A stretch of 64,000 bases of DNA from HLUCCA09 sp965277275 (GTDB lineage: Bacteria > Pseudomonadota > Alphaproteobacteria > Rhodobacterales > Rhodobacteraceae): the NCBI GenBank assembly GCA_965277275.1, contig CBDICG010000001.1, positions 186,001 through 250,000 on the forward strand. Reading direction: 5' to 3'. A model generated the notes under the pieces. The model had not been told where the DNA came from and made no database searches. It was given only the letters and a program-made list of their open reading frames with translations. Below are positions 43,364 through 51,708 of this stretch, piece after piece. The stretch's first letter is position 1; each line of letters starts with the position of its first letter. The position numbers and the translations under genes were made by a program.

Positions 43364-44503
43364 TTAGCGGTGGATCCAGCCACCGCCCAGAACGCGCGTG
43401 CCATCGGTTTCGTATAGAACGCAGGCCTGACCCGGGCTGACGCCTTCCTCGGCAACGATCAGCTCAACCTCGCCCGTCGTCGGGCCCGTTGGCCGCAGGA
43501 TGGCCTCCCGCGGTGGTCGCGTGGAACGGATCTTTGCCGAGAGCATCCACTCAGAGCGGCTCTCCAGAGGGGCGTCGCCGAGCCAGTTGATTTCCCGAAC
43601 CGGCACTGTCCTTGTCGAGAGCGCATCCTTTGGGCCGACAACAACGCGCCGCGCATCCGCGTCGAGCTTGATGACGTAAAGCGGGTCGGCGAGCCCGCCG
43701 ATACCCAGCCCGCGCCGCTGCCCGATCGTGTAGTGGATCACTCCGCGGTGGCTTCCCAGAACGCGCCCGTCGAGGTGCACGATGTCGCCCGGCTCGCCTG
43801 CGCCCGGACGCAGCTTTTCGATTACGGCGGCATAGTCGCCGTTGGGAACAAAGCAGATGTCCTGGCTGTCAGGCTTGTCCGCCACAACCAGTCCATGCCG
43901 CGCGGCAAGCGCGCGGGTTTCCGCCTTGCTGACGAGGTGCCCAAGCGGAAAGCGCAGGTAATCCAGCTGGGCCGGTGTCGTCGAAAAAAGAAAGTAGCTC
44001 TGGTCCCTCACCGGATCCGCGGCCATGTGCAGCTCAGGCCCCGACATACCCATCTTGCGCTGGATGTAGTGACCCGTTGCCATGCAATCCGCGTCGAGGT
44101 CCTTGGCCGTTTCGAGCAGATCGCGGAACTTCACTCGCTCGTTGCAACGGATGCAGGGCACCGGCGTTGCACCGCCCAGATAACTGTCCGCAAACTCGTC
44201 GATCACCGCTTCCCGGAACTGGTTTTCGTAGTCCAGAACGTAATGCGGGAAGCCCATGGTCTCTGCGACGCGGCGTGCATCGTGGATGTCTCGCCCGGCG
44301 CAACACGCGCCCTTTTTGGCGAGCGCCGCGCCATGATCGTAGAGCTGCAGCGTGACCCCAACGACGTCGTAGCCTTCGGCGGCCAGTTCGGCCGCGACCA
44401 CGGAGCTGTCGACTCCACCCGACATAGCCACCACGACGCGCGTTTGCGCGGGAGGTTTGGCAAAGCCAAGCGAGTTCAGCGATGGGTCGCGATCCAGCGC
44501 CAT
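43364..44503 (-). CDS. mnmA: tRNA-specific 2-thiouridylase MnmA
   Basis: Thiolates U34 of Lys, Glu and Gln tRNAs using sulfur relayed to a catalytic cysteine. The 379-aa product has the PP-loop VVVAMSGGVDSSVVA, the first catalytic Cys in PVPCIRCNERVKF, the second in DSQDICFVPNGDY, and SYFLFSTT between. The start codon ATG 44503 has weak local support, but homology fixes the N-terminus near it. It is divergent from sciP, with a 146-base shared upstream region. Confidence 0.96.
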   Translation of the reverse strand: MALDRDPSLNSLGFAKPPAQTRVVVAMSGGVDSSVVAAELAAEGYDVVGVTLQLYDHGAALAKKGACCAGRDIHDARRVAETMGFPHYVLDYENQFREAVIDEFADSYLGGATPVPCIRCNERVKFRDLLETAKDLDADCMATGHYIQRKMGMSGPELHMAADPVRDQSYFLFSTTPAQLDYLRFPLGHLVSKAETRALAARHGLVVADKPDSQDICFVPNGDYAAVIEKLRPGAGEPGDIVHLDGRVLGSHRGVIHYTIGQRRGLGIGGLADPLYVIKLDADARRVVVGPKDALSTRTVPVREINWLGDAPLESRSEWMLSAKIRSTRPPREAILRPTGPTTGEVELIVAEEGVSPGQACVLYETDGTRVLGGGWIHR

Positions 44504-44649
44504 GGGTCACCAAGTTGCTGTCAGGGAGGAGGAGCAGATGAGATTGAAGGGGAAATATAGGAAAATTGCATCCACTCACAAGGGCACATTTCACCTATCC
44601 TTAAGTGCCGTCTGAGAAACATCGTTCTCGCGAGTTGGGAGAGCGCGTG

Positions 44650-44943
44650 ATGTTTATCAAGAAAATCGACGGTCCCCGCGCCGTCACCTTGCCCGACGGC
44701 TCGATCATGACGAGGGCGGATCTGCCACCCAAGGAGACCCGAAGATGGGTCGCCAGCCGAAAGGCGGCCGTTGTGCGCGCCGTGCGCCATGGTCTCGTGA
44801 CCCTTGACGAGGCGAAGGAGCGATATGGTCTCTCGGACGAAGAGTTCGAGAGCTGGGCAACGGCCGTGTCTGAGCATGGAGAGCAGGCGCTGAAGGCAAC
44901 CGCGCTTCAAAAGTACAGACAATCCAGCACTGTTTCTGAGTGA
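44650..44943 (+). CDS. sciP: CtrA inhibitor SciP (DUF1153)
   Basis: Small DNA-binding protein that in Caulobacter limits transcription from CtrA-dependent promoters. The 97-aa product shows the family pattern LPDGSIMTRADLPPKETRRW, then VASRKAAVVRAVRHGLVTLD and ERYGLSDEEFESW with the helix-turn-helix region. The frame is open from 44605, but ATG 44650 has GGGAGAG upstream and fits the family's length. It is immediately upstream of ctrA on the same strand with 170 bases between, so regulator and target factor are encoded together. A direct regulatory loop on ctrA is inference. Confidence 0.9.
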   Translation: MFIKKIDGPRAVTLPDGSIMTRADLPPKETRRWVASRKAAVVRAVRHGLVTLDEAKERYGLSDEEFESWATAVSEHGEQALKATALQKYRQSSTVSE

Positions 44944-45035
44944 TGTTGAAGGGCCGTGCGACAAACTGTTGCACAAGGTACTGATATCTGGCGCAAGTTC
45001 TGAAAGCGTGCAACCATAAGTTGAAGACCCGACAT

Positions 45036-45061
45036 TTAAGGATGCGGTAACCGGCAATTAA
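45036..45061. promoter_or_regulatory. tandem CtrA-type half-sites upstream of ctrA
   Basis: Three 4-base half-sites spaced exactly 11 bases apart: TTAA (45036-45039), GTAA (45047-45050) and TTAA (45058-45061), giving TTAA-N7-GTAA-N7-TTAA-C. The CtrA consensus is TTAA-N7-TTAA(C). Two overlapping boxes share the central half-site, which differs from consensus at one base. It lies 52 bases before the ctrA start and suggests autoregulation. Confidence 0.65.
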
Positions 45062-45113
45062 CCATTTGGGGCCATGTTCAGCCTTAACGGAGATCCAGTG
45101 GAGATTAATTGCG

Positions 45114-45830
45114 ATGCGCGTACTGCTCGTAGAAGACGATCCAGCCACGTCGAAGAGCATCGAAATGATGCTGACCCACGCCAACCTGAACGTCTACACG
45201 ACGGATCTTGGCGAGGAAGGGATCGATCTGGCGAAGCTCTATGACTACGATCTGATCCTGCTCGATCTTGGGCTGCCCGACATGACAGGGCACGAGGTGC
45301 TGCGAAATCTGCGGCTGGCCCGGATCGAAACGCCGATCCTAATTCTTTCCGGTGCTGACGACACAGACAACAAGATCAAGGGCTTCGGCTTTGGTGCGGA
45401 TGACTATCTGACCAAACCCTTCCATCGGGAAGAGCTGGTCGCCCGGATCCACGCCATCATCCGGCGCTCCAAGGGCCATGCACAATCCGTTATTCGGACT
45501 GGCAAGGTCGTTGTGAACCTCGATGCAAAGACGGTCGAGGTCGACAGTCGCGCGGTGCATCTGACAGGCAAAGAGTATCAGATGCTCGAGCTGCTATCGC
45601 TGCGCAAAGGGACGACGCTGACCAAGGAGATGTTCCTCAACCATCTCTATGGCGGGATGGATGAGCCGGAGCTCAAGATCATCGACGTTTTCATCTGCAA
45701 GTTGCGCAAGAAGCTTTCGGCCGCCACGGGGGGCGAAAACTACATCGAGACAGTTTGGGGCCGCGGATATGTCCTGCGGGATCCCGAACCGGAGCTCGCT
45801 ACGCAATCGCCACTCGCTGTCGGAGCATAA
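45114..45830 (+). CDS. ctrA: cell-cycle master response regulator CtrA
   Basis: OmpR-family response regulator governing cell cycle, motility and, in Rhodobacterales, gene transfer agent functions. The 238-aa product has acidic residues D8-D9, phosphoacceptor D51 (LILLDLGLPD), the LSGADD switch and Lys in LTKPFHREEL, and a winged-helix domain ending ETVWGRGYVLRDP. The frame is open earlier, but ATG 45114 gives the family N-terminus MRVLLVEDDP with GTGGAG upstream. The short Ala/Gln-rich C-terminus varies in the family. Tandem half-sites lie upstream. Confidence 0.97.
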   Translation: MRVLLVEDDPATSKSIEMMLTHANLNVYTTDLGEEGIDLAKLYDYDLILLDLGLPDMTGHEVLRNLRLARIETPILILSGADDTDNKIKGFGFGADDYLTKPFHREELVARIHAIIRRSKGHAQSVIRTGKVVVNLDAKTVEVDSRAVHLTGKEYQMLELLSLRKGTTLTKEMFLNHLYGGMDEPELKIIDVFICKLRKKLSAATGGENYIETVWGRGYVLRDPEPELATQSPLAVGA

Positions 45831-46004
45831 GCGGGATCCCGTCTGCCAGAGTTCGCTAGACTGCATGGCTGGATCGCGGGGGCGGCACTCATCCCCGACG
45901 ATAACTAAACCGCTCGGTATCGGCTTTTGCCTCACGGCCACGCCCCGAAGGCGTCTCTTGGGTACCACCTTCCAGTGGGCGCTTCTATCCGCTAGTCGCG
46001 AGGC

Positions 46005-46691
46005 ATGAGCGATCAGGCGTCCACAAGAGATCTTGAGGCAAGTGCCCACCTGCATATCGACGATCTCACGGTTGCGCGTGGCGGGGTCGCGGTCCTTGTT
46101 GGTGTCAGCTTTGACGCGCGGCCTGGCACCGCGACACTCGTGCGGGGCCCGAATGGCGCTGGCAAAACCACACTATTGCGAACGCTTGCTGGTTTGCAGC
46201 CCCCGCTTGCGGGCGGCATTCGGCCCAGCCCCGAGTCTATCGCCTACGCAAGTCACGCTGACGGCCTGAAAGCGACGCTGACTGTCCGCGAGAATCTGCT
46301 CTTCTGGGCGAAAGTGCACGGCCATTCGAACATCGCCGGAGCCATCGCCGCTTTCGACCTTGCGCGCCTCGAAGATCGACCGGCTGGAACACTCTCGGCC
46401 GGGCAAAAACGGCGCCTCGGGCTCGCGCGCCTTTGCGTGACAGAGCGCCCGATCTGGTTGCTCGATGAACCGACTGTTTCCCTCGACGTTGCGTCCGTAG
46501 ATCTCTTTGCAGGTGTCGTCCGCTCACATCTCGCGCGCGGCGGCTCAGCTGTCATTGCCACACACATCGACCTAGGCCTGCCCGATGCACAGGTCTTCAA
46601 TGTCGGACCCTACCGGGCGTCTCGCCTCGATGGTCAGGTCACGCAATCCGAACATGGGTTCGACCATGACGATGGGGACGCATTCCTATGA
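46005..46691 (+). CDS. ccmA: cytochrome c biogenesis ATP-binding export protein CcmA
   Basis: ATPase of the CcmABCD complex that releases holo-CcmE heme chaperone. The 228-aa product has Walker A RGPNGAGKTTLLRTLAG, signature LSAGQKRRLGLARL and Walker B IWLLDEPTVSLD. It begins a same-strand cluster ccmA-ccmB-ccmC-ccmD-ccmG, the order of Rhodobacter helABCDX. The stop overlaps the ccmB start as ATGA. About 35 residues after the core (SRLDGQVTQSEHG) form a variable tail. Confidence 0.94.
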   Translation: MSDQASTRDLEASAHLHIDDLTVARGGVAVLVGVSFDARPGTATLVRGPNGAGKTTLLRTLAGLQPPLAGGIRPSPESIAYASHADGLKATLTVRENLLFWAKVHGHSNIAGAIAAFDLARLEDRPAGTLSAGQKRRLGLARLCVTERPIWLLDEPTVSLDVASVDLFAGVVRSHLARGGSAVIATHIDLGLPDAQVFNVGPYRASRLDGQVTQSEHGFDHDDGDAFL

Positions 46692-47344
46692 TGGCGCTGC
46701 TGCACCGGGATCTCGCGCTCTCGATCCGCGCGGGCGGTGGCTTCGGCCTCGCGCTTGCCTTCTTTCTGATCGTCGTCATCCTGACGCCGTTCGCTGTCGG
46801 CCCCCAATCCGCCCTGCTCGCAACGATCGCACCGGGGATCCTCTGGCTCGGGGCGCTGCTCGCATGCCTGTTGTCGTTGGACCGCATCCTCGCGCTCGAC
46901 TTCGAAGACGGAACCCTCGATCTGCTCGCGACAGCGCCGCTACCGCTCGAGGCGGTCGCGGCCCTCAAGTCGCTCGCGCACTGGATAACGACGGGTCTTC
47001 CCTTGACGCTTGCCGCGCCCGCATTTGGCGTGCTGCTCAACCTGCCAGCGTCGGGATATGGCTGGCTGATGCTGTCGTTGGCCATCGGAACGCCCGCGCT
47101 CTCGGTCATCGGAACCTTCGGTGCGGCGCTGACGGTCGGCCTCAAGCGTGGCGGGCTTCTCCTCAGCCTGATCGTCTTGCCGCTCTACATCCCGTCCCTG
47201 ATCTTCGGGGCCGAGGTGGCACGGCGCGGGGCCGTCGGGATGGAGACTGGGACGCCGCTTGCAGCACTCGCCGCCATCACGCTGGCTTGCGCCGCTCTGT
47301 TGCCTTTTGCGGCCGCCGCGGCGATCCGCGTCAACCTGCGCTGA
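46688..47344 (+). CDS. ccmB: heme exporter membrane subunit CcmB
   Basis: Six-helix inner-membrane partner of CcmA, 218 aa. It has the family pattern ALLHRDLALSIRAGGGFGLA, GILWLGALLACLLSLDR, FEDGTLDLLATAPLPLEAVA and the central LPLTLAAPAFG stretch, then LLLSLIVLPLYIPSLIFGAE. It is translationally coupled to ccmA by overlap. ccmC follows 55 bases later. Confidence 0.94.
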   Translation: MMALLHRDLALSIRAGGGFGLALAFFLIVVILTPFAVGPQSALLATIAPGILWLGALLACLLSLDRILALDFEDGTLDLLATAPLPLEAVAALKSLAHWITTGLPLTLAAPAFGVLLNLPASGYGWLMLSLAIGTPALSVIGTFGAALTVGLKRGGLLLSLIVLPLYIPSLIFGAEVARRGAVGMETGTPLAALAAITLACAALLPFAAAAAIRVNLR

Positions 47345-47399
47345 TCGACCCGCGCCCATGTGAGTTGCCCCCCGCGCGGACCCGCCCTAATGTCCGGCC

Positions 47400-48131
47400 A
47401 TGTCGCTTTGGGAATACGCAAATCCGAAGAAATTCATGGCGCTCTCGGGCGCCAGCCTGCCTTGGATCGCAGGCGCCGCTGCGCTTTGCCTCGCCACCGG
47501 ACTGGTATGGGGGTTCTTTTTCACCCCGGACGATTTCCGCCAGGGTTCGACGGTCAAGATCATCTACCTGCACGTGCCGTCTGCCCTGATGGCGATCAAT
47601 ACGTGGTTGATGATGCTGGTGACGTCGCTGATCTGGATTATCCGGCGGCACCATGTCAGCGCGCTGGCGGCCAAGGCCGCTGCCCCCGTCGGCGCGACGT
47701 TCACACTCATCGCACTGGCTACCGGCGCGTTGTGGGGGCAGCCGATGTGGGGGACGTGGTGGGAATGGGACCCCAGGCTGACCTCGTTCCTCGTGCTTTT
47801 TCTGTTCTATCTCGGATACATGGCGCTGTGGGCGGCGATCGATAATCCGGACACGGCAGCTGATCTGACAGCTGTACTTTGCCTTGTGGGATCGGTCTTT
47901 GCCGTACTGTCGCGCTATGCGCTCGTGTTCTGGAACCAGGGTTTGCACCAGGGCGCGTCGTTGTCGCTCGACAAAGAGGAAAACGTTGCGGACGTGTTCT
48001 GGTATCCACTGCTGGTGTGCATTGCCGGGTTCGTTCTGTTGTTCGTGGCGCTCGTATTCTTGCGCACCCGGACGGAGATCAGGACGCGACGGATGAAGGC
48101 ATTGATGGCTCGGGAGCGAATGGCGCAATGA
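47400..48131 (+). CDS. ccmC: heme exporter protein CcmC
   Basis: Heme-handling membrane protein that loads heme onto CcmE. The 243-aa product has six membrane segments and the heme-handling tryptophan-rich motif GTWWEWDPRLTS, with IIYLHVPSA and SRYALVFWNQGLHQGAS providing the axial histidines. The stop overlaps the ccmD start (ATGATG at 48128). Confidence 0.96.
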   Translation: MSLWEYANPKKFMALSGASLPWIAGAAALCLATGLVWGFFFTPDDFRQGSTVKIIYLHVPSALMAINTWLMMLVTSLIWIIRRHHVSALAAKAAAPVGATFTLIALATGALWGQPMWGTWWEWDPRLTSFLVLFLFYLGYMALWAAIDNPDTAADLTAVLCLVGSVFAVLSRYALVFWNQGLHQGASLSLDKEENVADVFWYPLLVCIAGFVLLFVALVFLRTRTEIRTRRMKALMARERMAQ

Positions 48132-48340
48132 TGCCGGATCTTGGAAAGTACAGCGTTTGGGTGTTGTCGGCCTACGGGGTCTCCCTGACCTTGCTCGCCG
48201 TGATTGTTCTGGTGTCCATCGCCCAGTCGCGGCGTACGCTGAGCGACTTGCGCCAGATGGAGGAGGGCCGTGCCAGCGCTCGGCTCAAGCGGAGCGAAGC
48301 CGGTGCGTCCGGCGCGGTGGAGGACGGTGCGAATGGCTAG
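48128..48340 (+). CDS. ccmD: heme exporter protein CcmD
   Basis: Small single-pass subunit that stabilises CcmC-CcmE interaction. The 70-aa product begins MMPDLGKYSVWVLSAYGVSL, with one helix at about residues 9-31 and the charged RRTLSDLRQMEE segment typical of CcmD. The tail is Ala/Gly/Glu-rich. The start overlaps ccmC, and the stop region overlaps ccmG by eight bases. It is identified by position as well as by sequence. Confidence 0.88.
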   Translation: MMPDLGKYSVWVLSAYGVSLTLLAVIVLVSIAQSRRTLSDLRQMEEGRASARLKRSEAGASGAVEDGANG

Positions 48341-48884
48341 GGTTCCTGTGTTCGCGCTCGCGCCGCCGCTTCTGTTTGCCGGGCTCGCGGCGCTCTTTTT
48401 CGTTGGGATGCAACGGGAAGACCCGAACGCGCTGCCGTCTGCGCGCGAAGGCCACGCCGCGCCGGACATGCAATTGACGGAGCTCGGTGGCGCCGAGCTG
48501 TTGACGAACGACGTGTTGCGCGACGAGGGCGTGAAGCTTGTAAACTTCTGGGCAAGCTGGTGCGGCCCCTGCCGGGTTGAGCACCCCCACCTGATGGCCC
48601 TTGCCGCGGAGGGGATCCCAATTCACGGGATCAACTACAAGGATGATCCGGCCAACGCGCTCGGGTTTCTCAACGAACTCGGCGATCCCTATGCGCGGTT
48701 GGGGGCGGACACGACCGGCCGCACCGGGCTGGAGTGGGGATTGTACGGGGTGCCGGAAACCTATGTGATAAACGGTGACGGTGAGGTCGTTCTGCGCTTT
48801 GCCGGGCCGATCACACCCGACATCCTGGAAAAGCGGATCCGCCCTGCCATCGCCGAGGCAATCGGAGCACCCGCGACGAACTGA
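48333..48884 (+). CDS. ccmG: thiol:disulfide interchange protein CcmG (DsbE/HelX)
   Basis: Periplasmic, membrane-anchored thioredoxin-like protein that reduces apocytochrome c or CcmH. The 183-aa product has a single N-terminal anchor (about residues 7-25), VNFWASWCGPCRVEHPHLM with the CxxC, and YGVPETYVINGDGEV with the cis-proline. The ATG overlaps ccmD. ccmE, ccmF, ccmH and ccmI are absent here, so the rest of system I must lie elsewhere. Confidence 0.95.
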   Translation: MARVPVFALAPPLLFAGLAALFFVGMQREDPNALPSAREGHAAPDMQLTELGGAELLTNDVLRDEGVKLVNFWASWCGPCRVEHPHLMALAAEGIPIHGINYKDDPANALGFLNELGDPYARLGADTTGRTGLEWGLYGVPETYVINGDGEVVLRFAGPITPDILEKRIRPAIAEAIGAPATN

Positions 48885-48977
48885 GACGCGGGCGCTCTGT
48901 CTGGATCGTCCGGTGTGGGCACGGGCGCTCGCCAAGTGACGGTGCCGTTCGGATAGCTTGCGCGGGGTGGGCTCGAT

Positions 48978-49280
48978 TTACCCGCTGCGCAATGTCCGGT
49001 TTTCGCGCCCGAGCTCGACAAGGCGATCGAGCAGCGCGGTGGTCTCGTCCACTCCGGCATCCAACGCATAGATGTAGGCGTGCGTGAGGTAGAATGCGGC
49101 CGCTTCGGCGGTCTCTGCCGCATCGGCGGCTTGTGCGTAGAGTTGGGCAAGCGCTTCGGTGTCTCGCGTCGCATGGGCGTTGAGCAAGGCGGCGTCGAGC
49201 GCGGCATGGCTTTGCTTTGGCGTCTCGGATTGAGGAGCCTTGTCAGCCGCTCGTCGCCGAAAAGGCACGACGCCGCTCAT
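48978..49280 (-). CDS. hypothetical protein, 100 aa, coupled to the Rieske gene
   Basis: Short helical protein, starting MSGVVPFRRRAADKAPQSET. The second half (AALDAALLNAHATRDTEALA, then QLYAQAADAAETAEAAAFYL) looks like one to two TPR-like helix pairs. No cysteine, no membrane segment, no ferredoxin-type motif. ATG 49280 overlaps the Rieske oxygenase stop as ATGA, so it is translated with that gene. I do not recognise the family; a role tied to the oxygenase is inference from coupling. Confidence 0.6.
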   Translation of the reverse strand: MSGVVPFRRRAADKAPQSETPKQSHAALDAALLNAHATRDTEALAQLYAQAADAAETAEAAAFYLTHAYIYALDAGVDETTALLDRLVELGRENRTLRSG

Positions 49281-50458
49281 TCCGCTGCCTGCGGCGCTGT
49301 CTGGGCCCGATGGTCCAACAGGCGGCGTGCCGCCCAAGCGTGAAAGCAGTGTGTCGGGCCGTCCATCGCAGGTGAGAATCGCCCGCCGTCAAAGAGTGGG
49401 CCGGCGCGACCAGCCTGCATGCCCTCAACGACGAAGATGTCTTCTTCGAAGACTTCCTTCCAGAGCGCTGCATTGGCCTCGCGTTGTGCCAGCGCCGTTT
49501 CGGGCGCCGCATAATAGAGATGCACCTCTTCGCGGGTCTGGCCAGTGCCCTGAGGCAAGAGCAGGATCGCGAAGGCGTGGTCTCGGTGCACCCCCAGAAG
49601 GACGTTGGGATACGCGGCGATGTACTCGGCGCCGGTATCCCATTTCTCTGACAGCGCCTCGAAGTCAGGGAACGCAGCAACGTCCCCGCTACCCGACACC
49701 ATCTGCCGGTAGACGACCGTGCCTTGCCCGGAGAATGCGCCGGGCTCTTCGATGTTGTAGTGATCTTCGAGGCGGGAATAGCTGTTCAGACCCGGATGAA
49801 CCCACGGCAGGTGATAGCTTTCGCAGTAATTCTCGACGGCAAGCTTCCAGTTGCACCCGACCTCAAGCGCGAAGCTGCTTTCGGGGCCGCCGTGGTGGAG
49901 CGTCTGGCGCTCGAACTCGGCCCAGCGTGATCGCAGCGGGGCGAATGCCTCTTCGAATGGTGGCGCCGTCCCCGACAGGTTGACCCAGATCACATCTCTC
50001 CACACTTGGCTGCGGATCTCGGCAAGGCCCAGCGCGCTGCGATCCACCGAAGGGTGGACGTTCATCCCCGGGCCGCCGACATGAGGCGTTGCAACGAGCC
50101 GGCCGTCCGTCCCGTAGCACCACGAATGGTACGGGCAGCGGATCGCGCCCTCGATCTTGCGGGGTTCGGGGACGAGGATCATGCCGCGATGTCGGCAGAC
50201 GTTCTGGAAGACGCGGACCTCGGCTGCCTTGTCCCTGACGATCAGCAGGGGCACGCCCGCGAAGGTGATTGGCACTGCGTCGCCCGGCTCCGGCACCTGG
50301 GCCGCGACAGCGCAGCCCGCCCAGGTCTCCGCAAGCAACGCCTGTGTTTCCTCGGCAAAGACCAATGCGTCCGTGTAGTGCGCGTTGGGCAGGCCCTTGG
50401 CCTCATCCACTGGTCTCAGAACGGCATGCAGATCGTAGGGCGCGGTGGAAGAGGGCAT
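49277..50458 (-). CDS. Rieske non-heme iron oxygenase, alpha subunit
   Basis: Oxygenase component of 393 aa. The Rieske centre is C88-x-H90 ... C108-x2-H111 (NVCRHRG and RCPYHSW). The catalytic-iron site is NWKLAVENYCESYHLPWVHP with two His, and the carboxylate in EEDIFVVEGMQAG. Relatives include GbcA-type betaine demethylases and aromatic ring hydroxylases; the substrate is not deducible. ATG 50458 with GAGG upstream gives a family-like N-terminus, better than longer open frame. No reductase or ferredoxin gene is adjacent; only a 100-aa unknown is coupled downstream. Confidence 0.9.
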   Translation of the reverse strand: MPSSTAPYDLHAVLRPVDEAKGLPNAHYTDALVFAEETQALLAETWAGCAVAAQVPEPGDAVPITFAGVPLLIVRDKAAEVRVFQNVCRHRGMILVPEPRKIEGAIRCPYHSWCYGTDGRLVATPHVGGPGMNVHPSVDRSALGLAEIRSQVWRDVIWVNLSGTAPPFEEAFAPLRSRWAEFERQTLHHGGPESSFALEVGCNWKLAVENYCESYHLPWVHPGLNSYSRLEDHYNIEEPGAFSGQGTVVYRQMVSGSGDVAAFPDFEALSEKWDTGAEYIAAYPNVLLGVHRDHAFAILLLPQGTGQTREEVHLYYAAPETALAQREANAALWKEVFEEDIFVVEGMQAGRAGPLFDGGRFSPAMDGPTHCFHAWAARRLLDHRAQTAPQAAE

Positions 50459-50835
50459 GGGCGAACCTCGAACTAGGGCCTCTGTGTTTGGGGCATGCCA
50501 CGTTCCGCTCGGGGGCACCCCCTCTGACGTTAAGGTTAGCGCGGGGCGGGCGTGCCAGGATACTTCGGCAGCGACTCCGGATTCGCCCATGGCGACACTG
50601 TCTCCGGGTCGTTTCTCCGCTCATAAGAGGCATCGTGCGCGGCAAGGACTTGCGGGCGCTGCCCCAGCGCTCTTGCAGCGGCAGCCCTTCGCCGCATGCG
50701 TCTAGGGTATCGCGCGCAGACTCGCCGGATGCGCCGGCGAGGGCGCCCGGGGCTGGCTCAGACCGTCCTGGCCGCGTCGAATGGCAGTGCCTCCCCGCGC
50801 AACGTGAGGGGGCTGACCCAACAAGGAGAGACCCG
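50459..50835. other. intergenic region between Rieske gene and EF-hand gene
   Basis: Divergent upstream region of 377 bases with no supported gene. A perfect 8-bp hairpin CTCGCCGG-ATGCG-CCGGCGAG lies at 50721-50741, 95 bases before the EF-hand gene; it could be in that gene's 5' leader or act as an attenuator. I could not find a convincing promoter on either strand. Confidence 0.35.
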
Positions 50836-51072
50836 ATGAAAGTCTTTGCACTGACCGTCACGTCCGCTGCCATTCTCGCCGCTGCCTCGGCATGGGCCGC
50901 CGTAGAAGACACGAATGGCGATGGCCTCTATTCCTTCGAAGAGGTGCTCGCGACCTACCCGGCGCTGAGCGAGAGCGCCTTCCTCGACATGGACGCCGAC
51001 GGCGACGGGATGCTCACAGCCGAAGAGGTCGCCGCCGCCGAGGCAGCCGGGCTCTTGCCCGCAGAAGGGTAG
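50836..51072 (+). CDS. small exported EF-hand protein
   Basis: Exported 78-aa protein with a signal peptide (about residues 1-22, ending AWAA) and two calcium-binding loops: DTNGDGLYSFEE and DMDADGDGMLTAEE, each with Asp/Asn at positions 1, 3, 5 and Glu at 12. Nothing else remains in the mature chain, so it is a bare EF-hand pair. AAGGAGAG precedes ATG 50836. Probably a periplasmic calcium-binding protein; function unknown. It is monocistronic. Confidence 0.8.
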   Translation: MKVFALTVTSAAILAAASAWAAVEDTNGDGLYSFEEVLATYPALSESAFLDMDADGDGMLTAEEVAAAEAAGLLPAEG

Positions 51073-51157
51073 CGCGCCCGCCAAGGCTCGGCCCGGGCCA
51101 TTCGGTGGAGGCTCGCAAGACGAGGCAGGACAGCTCACTGGCAGGGCCCAAAGAAAA

Positions 51158-51183
51158 GGGGCGGGGTCATACGACCCCGCCCC
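51158..51183 (-). terminator. strong intrinsic terminator of the bactofilin gene
   Basis: 11-bp perfect stem GGGGCGGGGTC / GACCCCGCCCC with an ATAC loop, 22 bases after the bactofilin stop. On the minus strand it is followed by TTTTCTTT, a proper U-rich tract. It may also end the EF-hand transcript from the other side (ATCTTGTT). Confidence 0.8.
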
Positions 51184-51204
51184 ATCTTGTTCTTGTCCCG
51201 GTGC

Positions 51205-51708
51205 TCAGGCTTCCGCAGGTTTTGCGGCTGCGGGTGCTGCCCGCTTGCTCGCTCCGGAGTTCAGCGGGTCTTCCTGCCGCTGAACCGAACCCTCGAAATG
51301 CGCACCGGACTCGATCGCGATCGTCTTGTGGATGATGTCACCCTCGACCCGTGCGGTCGATGTCAGGCGGACCTTCAGCCCGCGCACGCGTCCCACGATG
51401 CGGCCGTTGACAACCACATCATCCGCGACGCACTCGCCGCGGATCGTGGCACCCTCGCCGACGGTCAGCAGGTGGGCGCGGATGTCGCCTTCGACAGTCC
51501 CCTCAACCTGGATGTCACCGCTGGTCTTGAGGTTGCCGGTAATTGTCAGATCCGACGATAGAATCGACGCCGGCGGTTTGGCCTTGGGGGCCGTCGCTGC
51601 GCGCGGCGGCAGATCGGGCGCTGGCGCGGACGAAGGGGCGTCTGGCGCTTTGGGCGCGTCGCCGTCCTTGGCGGGGCCGGGCTCGTTGATTCGGCTCTTA
51701 GAAAACAT
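51205..51708 (-). CDS. bactofilin family protein
   Basis: Polymer-forming cytoskeletal protein of 167 aa. The central DUF583 beta-helix domain spans about residues 48-145, with repeating V/I-x-G steps (SGDIQVEGTVEGDIRAHLLT, VGEGATIRGECVADDVVVNG). Flanks are Pro/Ala-rich and disordered, as usual. The start overlaps the 3' end of the M23 peptidase gene by 11 bases, so the two are one operon. The pair resembles bactofilin-peptidase modules that localise wall remodelling; that role is inference. Confidence 0.9.
   Translation of the reverse strand: MFSKSRINEPGPAKDGDAPKAPDAPSSAPAPDLPPRAATAPKAKPPASILSSDLTITGNLKTSGDIQVEGTVEGDIRAHLLTVGEGATIRGECVADDVVVNGRIVGRVRGLKVRLTSTARVEGDIIHKTIAIESGAHFEGSVQRQEDPLNSGASKRAAPAAAKPAEA

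Noticed and set aside
48333..48884. General thioredoxin instead of CcmG
   Set aside because: The N-terminal anchor and the overlap with ccmD in a ccmABCD cluster identify it as CcmG.
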